Made by a program: the position numbers and the translations under genes. From JAWLHU01 sp049324875 (GTDB lineage: Bacteria; Bacillota; Sulfobacillia; Symbiobacteriales; Symbiobacteriaceae), in the NCBI GenBank assembly GCA_049324875.1, contig JBMONC010000048.1:1-64000 (forward strand): a stretch of DNA of 64,000 nt, written 5' to 3'. The number at the start of each line of letters is the position of its first letter. Position 1 is the first letter of the stretch. Below the pieces are notes generated by a model. The model was not told where the DNA came from and ran no database searches. It worked only from the letters and a program-made list of their open reading frames with translations. This document shows positions 25,519 to 33,288 of the stretch, in pieces.

Positions 25519-26748
25519 TTACCGCCCCACCCCGGGCCCCGGGACGGGCTCCTTCCCCACCGGCGGCGCCGGCACCGCCCGCCGGACCGGGGGCAGGACC
25601 ATCGCCAGCAGCAGGGTCGGGACCACCAGCGCCGCCACCACGTTCAGCACCGCCACCACCCCCCAGCGGTCGGCCACCATCCCCAGCAGCATCGTCCCCA
25701 CCCCGCCCATGCCGAAGGCGAGGCCCAGGTTGAGGCCGGAGGCAAGGCCGAGACTGCGGGGCATATACTCCTGGGTCATCACCAGGGTGATGGTGAAGGT
25801 CGCGACCACCATGAAGCCGGCGAAGAAGAGGCAGATCAGCATCGGCACCCCCCGCAGATAGGGGAGGATGATCTGCAGCGGCAGCAGGAGGGCGAAGGAG
25901 CCGACCAGCACCCGCTTGGTGCCGAACCGGTCAGCCAGGGGGGCGCCCAGCAGGGTCCCCCCCACCCCGGACATCAGGTAGGTCATCTGGATCAGGCCGG
26001 CGGTGGCCGGGTCGTTCTTCAGCACGTCGATCCAGAAGAAGGGCACGTAGGAGGCGACCCCCAGGTTGATCACCGAGCGGAGGATCACCAGCAGGGTGAG
26101 CAGCCCGATCCCCAGCCAGTTGGTGGCAGCCATCTCCTCCCGCTTCGCCTGGCGGGCGGGGGAGCTGTGCTCATGGGCCTGCCACCTCGGCAGCAGCCGG
26201 ATCAGGAAGGCGGCCAGCGCCAGCGGCAGCACCGCCGCCCAGACGGTCCCCTTCAGCCCGCCGAAGCTGAGCAGCAGGCTGGCGTAGACCGGCCCCAGGG
26301 CGTAGCCGAAGTTGCCGCCCACGTTGTAGATCGCCATCGCCAGGGCCCGGCGCCCCCCGGAGAGGTGGTGCGCCGCGTGCGCCCCCTCGGGGTGGAAGGC
26401 GGCGACGCCGAGGGCGGTGAAGACCACCAGCGCCAGGACCATCCAGTAGCTGGACATGAAGCCGATCACCGCCAGCCCCACCCCGCCGAAGGCCAGGCTG
26501 AGGGGCAGCAGCCACCGCTTCTCCGCCCGGTCGCTGATGTAGCCGAAGATCGGCTGGGTGAAGGTGGAGGTCAGGTTGGAGAAGAGCGGGATCATGCCGA
26601 CCATCGTGTAGGAGAGACCATAGGCCTCCCGCAGGGTCGGCAGGAGGGCGAGGGTTGCCCCGGCCACCAGATCCACCACGCCGTGGGTGATGGAGAGGAT
26701 GATCAGAAACCAGAGTGCGGGGCGCTGGGCCCCCTGGGGCAGGTTCAC
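25519..26748 (-). CDS. MFS transporter (fosmidomycin-resistance Fsr-like)
   Basis: 409 residues and 12 helices. ITHGVVDLVAGATLALLPTL at the start, GYISDRAEKRW between helices 2 and 3, and AFHPEGAHAAHHLSG in helix 4-5 are the signature of the Fsr (fosmidomycin resistance) subgroup of drug exporters. The GTG start at 26748 has GAGGAGG about 11 bases upstream; the frame extends to 26928 without a better site. It is divergent from the DUF881 gene. Confidence 0.87.
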   Translation of the reverse strand: MNLPQGAQRPALWFLIILSITHGVVDLVAGATLALLPTLREAYGLSYTMVGMIPLFSNLTSTFTQPIFGYISDRAEKRWLLPLSLAFGGVGLAVIGFMSSYWMVLALVVFTALGVAAFHPEGAHAAHHLSGGRRALAMAIYNVGGNFGYALGPVYASLLLSFGGLKGTVWAAVLPLALAAFLIRLLPRWQAHEHSSPARQAKREEMAATNWLGIGLLTLLVILRSVINLGVASYVPFFWIDVLKNDPATAGLIQMTYLMSGVGGTLLGAPLADRFGTKRVLVGSFALLLPLQIILPYLRGVPMLICLFFAGFMVVATFTITLVMTQEYMPRSLGLASGLNLGLAFGMGGVGTMLLGMVADRWGVVAVLNVVAALVVPTLLLAMVLPPVRRAVPAPPVGKEPVPGPGVGR

Positions 26749-26930
26749 GCTGTTCAGGGCCTCCTCGCCGATCGAAGCCGATAATTTAGGTTCAGAAGTA
26801 TTTCGCTCCACCGGACGCAACATCCTCCAGCCGCTGACGAAGAGGAGTCCGCCCCCCGAAGTCGAATTGGACGGAGATGGGTCGCCGGGCTCCCCCGGTC
26901 GGCCTGCTGTGGGCAGAGGAGCACACAAAC

Positions 26931-27635
26931 GTGAGAGATCGAGTGAACGGACCGAAGTGGGCGCTCGCCGTGGTCATGATGATCCTCGGGCTGCTGATCA
27001 GCACCCAGTTCCGCATACAGAGACAGGTGCCGACCGACCCCAGCCGGCTCCGGACCGATGAGCTGGTGGCCGCTCTTCAGGAGCGGGAGGAGGCGCTTCA
27101 GGCCGCCAACGCCGAGCGGGAGAAGCTGCGGGCGGAGGTGGAGAAGCTGCGCCTCTCCATCAGCGCCACGGTCCCGCCGCCGCAGGAGGACACCGACCGG
27201 CTGGAGATCCTGGCGGGGACCCGTGCCGTGACCGGCCCGGGCGTGATCGTCACCCTGATGGAGACCCCGACCGCCATCGCCGCCAAGAACCAGGTCCGGG
27301 ACGAGGACATCTGGCGGGTGCTGAACGAGCTGCTGACGGCGGGGGCCGAGGCGGTCTCGGTCAACGGTCAGCGGATCACCTCGGTCACCGGCATCCGCAA
27401 CGTGGGCAGCCGGATCCTGGTCAACCAGACCATGATCGCCAGCCCGGTGGAGATCCACGCCGTGGGCGATCCGGTGGTCCTGGAGGCGAGCATGAAGCTG
27501 CGGGGTGGCGTCGTCGAGCTGCTGGGGCGCTGGGGCATCCAGGTGAAGGTGAGCAAGAGCGATGCGCTGAAGCTCCCGCCGCTCCGGTCCGTCCCTGTCT
27601 TCCGGTTCGCCAAGCCCCAGACGGAGGTCCAGTGA
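26931..27635 (+). CDS. DUF881 family membrane-anchored coiled-coil protein
   Basis: 234 residues. One N-terminal membrane helix (WALAVVMMILGLLISTQF), a coiled coil (about 45-85, LQEREEALQAANAEREKL) and the DUF881 domain (TGPGVIVTLMETP ... LLTAGAEAVSVNGQRIT...). Such proteins, as YlxW/YlxX, usually sit in the division/cell-wall cluster of Firmicutes, but here the gene stands apart. The GTG at 26931 has AGAGGAG nine bases upstream. It faces outward from the membrane; the function is not established. Confidence 0.88.
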   Translation: MRDRVNGPKWALAVVMMILGLLISTQFRIQRQVPTDPSRLRTDELVAALQEREEALQAANAEREKLRAEVEKLRLSISATVPPPQEDTDRLEILAGTRAVTGPGVIVTLMETPTAIAAKNQVRDEDIWRVLNELLTAGAEAVSVNGQRITSVTGIRNVGSRILVNQTMIASPVEIHAVGDPVVLEASMKLRGGVVELLGRWGIQVKVSKSDALKLPPLRSVPVFRFAKPQTEVQ

Positions 27636-27641
27636 CAGCAG

Positions 27642-27675
27642 GGCCGGTTCCCCATGGCGGGGAGCCGGCCATCCG
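27642..27675 (+). terminator. Terminator of the DUF881 gene
   Basis: The stem GGCCGGTTCCCC / GGGGAGCCGGCC (G-T pair) with a short loop is followed by ATCCGTTT. Confidence 0.65.
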
Positions 27676-27714
27676 TTTGCTCACGGCTTCGAAAGCCCGG
27701 CTCTTTTGTTTTGA

Positions 27715-27757
27715 GCGCAAGAATCGGATGGGCCGCTACCGGGGGAGCCCTTATGAT
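27715..27757 (+). promoter_or_regulatory. Ada-like regulated promoter of the EamA gene
   Basis: The 17-base motif GCGCAAGAATCGGATGG (27715-27731) is followed after exactly 20 bases by the -10 box TATGAT (27752-27757). There is no good -35; the end of the motif falls where it should be, as for an activator-dependent promoter. The same motif and spacing occur before ada at 29928-29970. The GCGCAA core resembles the E. coli Ada box. Confidence 0.7.
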
Positions 27758-27786
27758 GGGGGAAACCACCTCGGGAGGGACCGACC

Positions 27787-28668
27787 ATGACATCCAAGCA
27801 GACCGGGGCACTGCTGCTGCTCTCCGCCATCTGGGGCGCCGTCTTTCTCTTCTTCCGCATCGCTGTACCGGTGCTGGGGCCGGTGATGCTGATCGAGCTG
27901 CGGGTCGGGATCGCAGCGCTGGCCCTGCTCCTCTACGGCCTGATCCGGCGGCAGGTGCCGCCCCTGCGCCCCCACTGGCGCCACTACCTGCTGATCGGCA
28001 CCATCAACTCCGCCATCCCCTACCTGCTCTTCGCCGTGGCTGCCCTCTACCTGCCCTCTTCCATCCTGGTCACCCTGAACGCCACCACCCCGCTCTTCGG
28101 CCTGCTGGTGGCGGCGCTCTGGATGGGGGAGCGGCTGACGCCCCAGAAGGTGGGCGGACTGCTCCTGGGACTGGCCGGGGTGGTCACCCTGGTGGGCCTG
28201 GGGCCGATCCCGCTGACGCCCGAAACCCTGCTGGCCACCGGCCTCTCGCTGCTGGCCGCCCTCTCCTACGGCTTCGCCGCCGTCTACACCAAGGTGAAGG
28301 CCAAGGGCGCCCAGCCGCAGGGTCTGGCCACCTACAGCCAGCTCTTCGCCGCCCTGGTGATCGCCCCGCTGACCCCTCTGGCGCTGCCGGAGGCGATGCC
28401 CTCGCTGCTGGTGGTGGGCAGCGTCCTCACCCTCGCGGTGCTCTGCACCTCCGTCGCCTTCCTGCTCTACTTCTACCTGATCGTGGAGGCGGGGCCGACC
28501 CGGGCGGTGATGGTCACCTATCTGGCCCCGGCCTTCGGGATGCTCTGGGGGGCTCTTCTGCTCCACGAGCCGCTGGGGCCCGGCAGCTTCGCCGGACTGG
28601 CGCTGATCCTGCTCAGCGTGGCGCTGGTCACCCGGGGCGCCCCCGCCGCCCGGCCCGCTCGGGCGTAG
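27787..28668 (+). CDS. EamA/DMT-family transporter
   Basis: 293 residues with ten membrane helices in two EamA repeats (about 5-140 and 150-285; LLSAIWGAVFLFFRIA; YLAPAFGMLWGALLLHEPLG). These are metabolite or drug exporters. GGGAGG lies eight bases before the ATG. Its promoter shares a 17-base motif with that of ada, which suggests induction under alkylation stress, an unusual link for this family. Substrate unknown. Confidence 0.9.
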   Translation: MTSKQTGALLLLSAIWGAVFLFFRIAVPVLGPVMLIELRVGIAALALLLYGLIRRQVPPLRPHWRHYLLIGTINSAIPYLLFAVAALYLPSSILVTLNATTPLFGLLVAALWMGERLTPQKVGGLLLGLAGVVTLVGLGPIPLTPETLLATGLSLLAALSYGFAAVYTKVKAKGAQPQGLATYSQLFAALVIAPLTPLALPEAMPSLLVVGSVLTLAVLCTSVAFLLYFYLIVEAGPTRAVMVTYLAPAFGMLWGALLLHEPLGPGSFAGLALILLSVALVTRGAPAARPARA

Positions 28669-28708
28669 GTGGCCGTCATCGGGCAGGGCGATCGACGGGT
28701 CAGGCACC

Positions 28709-28738
28709 AGACCACCCGGGGATCGCCCCGGGTGGTCT
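28709..28738. terminator. Perfect 13-bp hairpin between EamA and ada genes
   Basis: AGACCACCCGGGG / CCCCGGGTGGTCT with an ATCG loop. It lies between converging genes. No T-run, but the stem is very stable. Confidence 0.6.
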
Positions 28739-28828
28739 CTCGACCACACACCTGTATCCGAAGCACTCGGCCCCCATCCCGGAGGGATGAGGGCCTCACT
28801 CGCTGTTCACTCCCCACCCATGAGGGGT

Positions 28829-29884
28829 TTACTTCGGGCTGTAGCTCCGCTCCTGCTCCAGCAGCGCACGCTTCCGCTCCACCCCCCAGCGGTAGCCGGC
28901 CAGGTCGCCGCTGGTGCGGACGATCCGGTGGCAGGGGACCACCACGGCGACGGGGTTGGTGGCGCAGGCCCGGGCCACCGCCCGGACGGCGGTGGGCTCC
29001 CCGATCATCGCCGCCAGCTCCCGGTAGGAGCGGACCTCCCCGTAGGGGATCGATCGGAGCGCCTCCCAGACCCGCTGCTGGAAGGCGGTCCCCTTCACGT
29101 CCAGGGGCAGGTCCAGCCGGGTCTGCCGCCCGGTCAGATGGGCCTGCACCGCCCGCAGGTGCGGGGCCAGCGCCTCCGGGTCGTGCCGGATGGCGGCCCG
29201 GGGAAACTCCCGGCGCAGCCCCTCCACCAGCGGCTGATCCTCGTCGCCGAAGCGCAGGTCGCAGACCCCCCGGGGCGTGGCCGCCACCAGGACCCGGCCC
29301 AGCGGGGTCTCGGCGGTGGCGTAGGCGATCTCCTCCCCGGCGCCACCGCTCCGGTAGGCGCCCGGGGACATGCCCAGGTGGCGGGCCGCCTTCTCGTAGA
29401 GCGCCCGGGGAGAGCCGTACCCCGCCTCGTAGAGCGCCTGGGTCACGTTGGCCCCCTGCTTCAGCTCCGCCTTGAGCCGCTCGGCCCGGTGCAGCTGGGC
29501 GTACTCCTTCGGGGTGAGGCCCGTGGCCCGCTTGAAGAGGCGCTGCAGGTGGAAGGGGCTGAGCCCCACCGCCTTGCCCAGCGCCGCCAGCGAGGGGGTG
29601 GACTCCGCCGTCTGCAGGATCTGCTGGACCTGGGCCACCACCCGCTGGTCGGTTGAGACCGTCTGGGGCTGGCAGCGGCGGCAGGGCCGGAAGCCCGCCT
29701 GCTCAGCCTGGCTGGTCGTCTCAAAGAAGCGGACGTTCTCCCGCCGGGGCCGCCGGGACGGGCAGGTGGGCCGGCAGTAGACCCCGGTGGTGGTCACGGC
29801 GTAATAGAAGAGCCCGTCCGCCGCAGCGTCGCGGCCGAGCACCGCCTGCCAGCGTCGCTCATCGCTCACGTCCATCAATGCCAT
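28829..29884 (-). CDS. ada: Bifunctional Ada: transcriptional activator and methyl transferase
   Basis: 351 residues. The N-terminal Ada zinc domain holds the methyl-phosphotriester acceptor cysteines (GVYCRPTCPSR and FRPCRRCQP). An AraC-type helix-turn-helix follows (about 85-180, VGLSPFHLQRLFKRATG). The C-terminal O6-alkylguanine-DNA methyltransferase carries the acceptor Cys in VVPCHRIV. In E. coli, methylation of the first cysteine turns Ada into an activator. GGAGGAGA lies close before the ATG at 29884. Its own promoter carries a 17-base motif likely bound by Ada. Confidence 0.96.
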   Translation of the reverse strand: MALMDVSDERRWQAVLGRDAAADGLFYYAVTTTGVYCRPTCPSRRPRRENVRFFETTSQAEQAGFRPCRRCQPQTVSTDQRVVAQVQQILQTAESTPSLAALGKAVGLSPFHLQRLFKRATGLTPKEYAQLHRAERLKAELKQGANVTQALYEAGYGSPRALYEKAARHLGMSPGAYRSGGAGEEIAYATAETPLGRVLVAATPRGVCDLRFGDEDQPLVEGLRREFPRAAIRHDPEALAPHLRAVQAHLTGRQTRLDLPLDVKGTAFQQRVWEALRSIPYGEVRSYRELAAMIGEPTAVRAVARACATNPVAVVVPCHRIVRTSGDLAGYRWGVERKRALLEQERSYSPK

Positions 29885-29927
29885 CGCCTCTCCTCCTCGG
29901 GGCGCCCCTCCGGGGGCTTCCAGGTCT

Positions 29928-29970
29928 AGCATAGGGGATCTTTCGGCGGGGCGCCATCCGATTCTTGCGC
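29928..29970 (-). promoter_or_regulatory. Ada-like autoregulated promoter of ada
   Basis: On the minus strand GCGCAAGAATCGGATGG (29954-29970) is followed after 20 bases by TATGCT (29928-29933). The architecture is identical to the EamA promoter at 27715-27757. Confidence 0.75.
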
Positions 29971-29972
29971 GC

Positions 29973-30120
29973 AAACTGAGGGGCGAGGATGTGGGCGGGA
30001 CGATCCGCTCCATCCAGGAGGCGCTGACCGAGACCTCGGTCCAGGTGGCGGAGCAGTTCGCCCGGAACGGTGGTCAGCCAGACCGCTCATCAGATCGCCG
30101 CCGGCACCGGGGTGCTGAAG
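29973..30120 (+). pseudogene. Possible frameshifted gene fragment
   Basis: Between ada and the VWA gene, one plus-strand frame reads KLRGEDVGGTIRSIQEALTE and on through VAEQFAR to about 30063. A neighbouring frame then continues with VVSQTAHQIAAGTGVLKTG. The two look like one helical sequence broken by a frameshift. No start codon with a ribosome binding site is seen and no family is recognised. It could also be chance. Confidence 0.25.
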
Positions 30121-30153
30121 ACCGGGGCTGCCCCAGCGGCGGCCCCGGTCTTC
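30117..30153 (-). terminator. Terminator of the VWA cassette
   Basis: A 12-bp perfect stem GAAGACCGGGGC / GCCCCGGTCTTC lies right after the VWA gene stop. No T-run follows, but the position and stability fit a transcript end. Confidence 0.6.
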
Positions 30154-30154
30154 C

Positions 30155-30889
30155 TCATGGCAGCTGTTCGGGGAGTTGCAGGGTGGGCGAGTACCAGAGC
30201 AGGCGGCCGTCCGCCCGCTGCAAGAGCTGCTCCCAGAAGGAGCGGATCGCCATCACCCGGGCGGCGGGCAGGCTGCCGGCGGCCTCCAGCCCGGCCACGG
30301 TGACGGCGGCCCCCTTCAGGGCGGGGAGTCGCCCCCCCTCCTCCACCTTGGCCAGCGCCGGCCCGACGCCCGCCTCGGTCAGGTTCCAGAGGTCGAGCAG
30401 CTCGCTCTGCTCCACCATGTCGCTGATGATGTAGAGGGCGGCCGTCCCCTCCGGGTAGGGCTTGAGGAACTCCTGGACCTGGAGCAGGCTGTCCAGCAGG
30501 GCGGTCCCCTTGCCGGGGAGCCGCTGTTGGAGCAGGGCGGTCACCCCCTCCAGCGCCTCCTTCCGCCGCCGGCCCATCTCCCGGCTGTGGGTCAGGGAGT
30601 TGGTCCGCCACCAGACGTACTCCGGGAAGGTCAGGTCGACGGCGGCGGGGGCGGTGAGGGAGCGGGCGGAGACCGGCAGCACCACCAGGCGGCCGCCGGG
30701 CGGCACATGGGCGACGATGCGCTCCACCTGGGCCAGGTACTGATCCCGCACCCCCTCGGTGGAGCCGGAGAGGTCGAGCAGGGCCAGCAGGATGCGGGGC
30801 TGGGCGGGGGCGGCGGCCTGGCGGGTGCCGCAGGCCTGGAGCAGCGCAGCCGCCAGGATCAGCGGGAGCAGGCGGGACAGGCGTGACAC
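30155..30889 (-). CDS. VWA-domain lipoprotein
   Basis: 244 residues. The lipobox AALLQAC is followed by a von Willebrand A-like domain: strand RILLALLDLSGSTEG gives the MIDAS DxSxS, and TALYIISDMVEQ is the later strand with the second metal-binding loop. AGGAGG lies eight bases before the GTG start. It is the last gene of a tight three-gene operon (gaps of 15-16 bases). It probably acts outside the membrane as a metal-dependent adhesion or assembly module for the two coiled-coil partners. No named family recognised. Confidence 0.78.
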   Translation of the reverse strand: MSRLSRLLPLILAAALLQACGTRQAAAPAQPRILLALLDLSGSTEGVRDQYLAQVERIVAHVPPGGRLVVLPVSARSLTAPAAVDLTFPEYVWWRTNSLTHSREMGRRRKEALEGVTALLQQRLPGKGTALLDSLLQVQEFLKPYPEGTAALYIISDMVEQSELLDLWNLTEAGVGPALAKVEEGGRLPALKGAAVTVAGLEAAGSLPAARVMAIRSFWEQLLQRADGRLLWYSPTLQLPEQLP

Positions 30890-30905
30890 GGGGAGATCCT
30901 CCTTC

Positions 30906-31556
30906 TCAGAGCGGGAGCGATGGGCGGTCGAGGCCGGGCTCGGCGAAGCGGGGCGGCACCTCCCAGTGCAGCTCCCGCAGCCCCCGGGGCAGCTCCAGCC
31001 GGGGCCGGTTCTCCTCCAGCAGCCCGAGAGGGGAGTCGTTCTGGTCCCGGAGCTTGATGTTGGCGTCGCTGTAAATCTGCATGTAGTGGTCCATCTCGGC
31101 GGCCAGCGCCCGGAAGCGGGCGCCCATCTCCTCCCAACGGCTCTGCCGGCGGGCGCGGGCGGCGCCCAGGGCCAGCTCGGCCCGCTCCAGCCGCCGGCGG
31201 GCCCGCTCCCGCGCCCGGTGCCAGCGCCGGAGCGCCTCCAGGTTTCGGTCGGTCCCCCGCTCCCGCCGCAGCGCCTCTGCCCGCTGGCAGTGGCCCTCCA
31301 CCTCCTCCAGCCGGGCCCGGGCCTGCTCGCAGAGCCGGAGAGCCCGCACGTAGCTCGGGTAGAGCCCGAGGTCGTACTCCTGCCAGCGCCGCTCCAGGGC
31401 GGCCGCCCGCCAGTGGCCCAGATCCCGCAGGTAGAGCAGATACTTGGGGGGCCGTTCCTCATCCCGATGGGGGATCAGTGTCCGCCCGTCCAGGGCGCCG
31501 GCGTGCCGGGCGCGCCAGCTCAGGAACAGGGTACTGAACCGGATCCAGTTGAACAT
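30906..31556 (-). CDS. Coiled-coil protein of the VWA cassette
   Basis: 216 residues, very rich in Arg, Glu and Ala, with a long helical region (about 60-155; RRRLERAELALGAARARR). No membrane helix is certain; a short hydrophobic N-terminus (FNWIRFSTLFLSW) may be amphipathic. The C-terminal 50 residues match those of the next-upstream gene: NxxxRDxxDxPxxLLxENxPRL and a final WE. GGAGGAG precedes the ATG. Not a recognised family. Confidence 0.7.
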   Translation of the reverse strand: MFNWIRFSTLFLSWRARHAGALDGRTLIPHRDEERPPKYLLYLRDLGHWRAAALERRWQEYDLGLYPSYVRALRLCEQARARLEEVEGHCQRAEALRRERGTDRNLEALRRWHRARERARRRLERAELALGAARARRQSRWEEMGARFRALAAEMDHYMQIYSDANIKLRDQNDSPLGLLEENRPRLELPRGLRELHWEVPPRFAEPGLDRPSLPL

Positions 31557-31571
31557 GGACAGGCTCCTCCT

Positions 31572-32618
31572 CTATGGGCTCTCTTGCCGGGGCTCCCAGG
31601 CGAGCGGCTGCTCCAGCACCGCCGGCATGATCAGCCGGGGCAGGTTCTCGTCCAGCAGGCAGGGGGGCAGGTCGTGCTTGTCCCGGTGCAGCTGGTTCCA
31701 CCGGCCGTACTGGTGGAAGGTGGAGAGCATCGCCTCCCCCAGGGAGCGGACATCCTGCCGGGCCATCTCCCGGGCGGCGCGGCGCCCGGTCTCCGCCTGG
31801 CTCAGCCGCCGCCGCAGCCGCTCCACCCGCCGCTCCCAGCGGCGGCGGGCCGCTCGCGCCTTCTGCAGGGGCCGCTCCTCCGGGTCGACCCCGTGGTGCC
31901 AGGCCAGCAGGGAGGCGACCGCCAGGGAGGCCAGGGAGATCGCAAAGAGCGCCGTCGCTGCCGTGACCGGGTCGAGGGTGGCGCTCTCCGACTGGACCAC
32001 CGCCAGCGCCTCCTCCCGCAGCCAGGCCAGGGCGATGGCGAAGAGGCCGCTGAGCGCCAGCAGGATGATCAGCATCGTCCCCGCCCGGATCCGGAGGTGG
32101 CGGGAGAGGGTGCCGACGGCGTGGCCCAGGAAGGCGGTCAGCCCGGCACAGAGCAGGCTGAGCAGGAAGGTGAAGGCGGGGGCCATCCCGAAGGCGGTGA
32201 AGGAGAGGAGCACCAAGGGCAGCTCCAGCAGGGTGAGGGCGGCCATGGCCAGCCCGTAACCCCGGTCGGAGAGCGATTCGGCCATGGGGTTCAGCTGGTC
32301 GGGCCGGTCGGGCATGGCCGCCCGCTCTGCCTCCCGCCGGGCCTCCAGCCGACGGGCCTGCTCCAGCTCCAGCTCGGCGTGGCCCAGCTCGGCCTGGAGC
32401 GCCAGCCAGCGGGTGAGCAGCCGCTGGTCGGTCCGGCACCAGCTGGCCGCCAGCCGCTCGGCCCAGCTGGCACAGGCGCGGTGAAGCCCCCGGACCCACT
32501 CGCTGGGCTCGGGGCCGTGCGGGATCGCCTTGCCGGCGTCAGTGGTGGCGGCCAGGTAGGTCCGGGGCAGGGCGGGCAGCGGGCTGGGGCCCCGCCGGTA
32601 GGGGCGGATCATCAGCAT
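31572..32618 (-). CDS. Membrane/coiled-coil protein, first gene of the VWA cassette
   Basis: 348 residues. A helical N-terminal region (60-110) is followed by four predicted membrane helices (about 115-150, 155-180 and 205-235 with a break), then a basic coiled coil (245-290) and a C-terminal motif shared with its neighbour (RDKHDLPPCLLDENLPRL...WE). The ATG at 32618 has GGAGGG ten bases upstream. It is likely the membrane base for the two downstream products. Not a recognised family. Confidence 0.7.
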   Translation of the reverse strand: MLMIRPYRRGPSPLPALPRTYLAATTDAGKAIPHGPEPSEWVRGLHRACASWAERLAASWCRTDQRLLTRWLALQAELGHAELELEQARRLEARREAERAAMPDRPDQLNPMAESLSDRGYGLAMAALTLLELPLVLLSFTAFGMAPAFTFLLSLLCAGLTAFLGHAVGTLSRHLRIRAGTMLIILLALSGLFAIALAWLREEALAVVQSESATLDPVTAATALFAISLASLAVASLLAWHHGVDPEERPLQKARAARRRWERRVERLRRRLSQAETGRRAAREMARQDVRSLGEAMLSTFHQYGRWNQLHRDKHDLPPCLLDENLPRLIMPAVLEQPLAWEPRQESP

Positions 32619-32674
32619 GTGCAATCTTCCCTCCTGACATAATCCTGCCCCGGAGGGGATGCGGCTATACTCAA

Positions 32675-32708
32675 GTGGGAAGGGGGCAGAACGCAGCCCC
32701 CTTCCCAC
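32675..32708. terminator. Perfect 13-bp hairpin upstream of the VWA cassette
   Basis: GTGGGAAGGGGGC pairs with GCCCCCTTCCCAC across an eight-base loop. It probably ends the upstream lipoprotein transcript, although no T-run is visible. Confidence 0.5.
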
Positions 32709-32735
32709 CCCTTCCCCGCCTCTGGCGCTCCCGTC

Positions 32736-32767
32736 GCCGTTCATGACGCCCTGTCGTCATGAACGGC
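32736..32767. terminator. Perfect 13-bp hairpin at the lipoprotein 3' end
   Basis: GCCGTTCATGACG pairs with CGTCATGAACGGC across six bases. The uninterrupted reading frame of the lipoprotein runs into this hairpin, which argues that its natural stop lies earlier. Confidence 0.5.
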
Positions 32768-33181
32768 TCTGCTTTGCTCCGGCGGGCCCTTCCCGACCCT
32801 CCGCTCTTCAGCGCTCTCCCAGCCGGACCGTCTCCAGCACCCGGTCGCACCCACGTTTCCCCGCCCGTAGGAGAGGGCGCCCAGCCGGGGCAGCGGTCCG
32901 TTCAGCCCCACGGCGCCGGTCATCCGCCACTTGCCGAAGCCGGTCTGCTCCAGCAGGGTGGGCGAGAGGCCGGGGTGCTTCTCCGTGCGGAAGAGGACCA
33001 GCGCCCGCTGCTCCCCGAAGGGCTCCTGGTAGGCGATGACCACCCGCTGCTGCAGCACCTCGCCCAGCGCCTCCTCCATGCTGTTGTAGGCCGGGAAGGG
33101 CGGGGCGCCGCCGCCGGAGCAGCCCACCAGCAGGAGCGCCAACGAGAGCATCCCGCTCCGCCGGATGACCCGGGAAACCAT
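32741..33181 (-). CDS. Small lipoprotein, probably frameshifted near its C-terminus
   Basis: About 146 residues as read. A signal peptide with lipobox LALLLVGC is followed by a compact domain (NSMEEALGEVLQQRVVIAYQ ... KWRMTGAVGLNGPLPRLG). After GALSYGRG the sequence turns low-complexity and reads through a hairpin. In the next frame it instead ends neatly as CDRVLETVRLGER with a stop at 32808. A one-base change near 32850 (real or a sequencing error) is likely. The ATG at 33181 follows GGGGGGA. Not a recognised family. Confidence 0.6.
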   Translation of the reverse strand: MVSRVIRRSGMLSLALLLVGCSGGGAPPFPAYNSMEEALGEVLQQRVVIAYQEPFGEQRALVLFRTEKHPGLSPTLLEQTGFGKWRMTGAVGLNGPLPRLGALSYGRGNVGATGCWRRSGWESAEERRVGKGPPEQSRAVHDDRAS

Positions 33182-33251
33182 CTGCAATCCCCCCTGTCAC
33201 TTCAAGGGGTAAGACGCTGGCGGCCTCCCATCCGTTCCAGGACGAAGCAGA

Positions 33252-33278
33252 GAGGCGGCAGATCCGCTCTGCCGCCTC
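33252..33278 (-). terminator. Terminator of fdhD
   Basis: An 11-bp perfect stem GAGGCGGCAGA / TCTGCCGCCTC with a TCCGC loop lies ten bases after the fdhD stop. Confidence 0.65.
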
Positions 33279-33288
33279 CGCCATGCCC

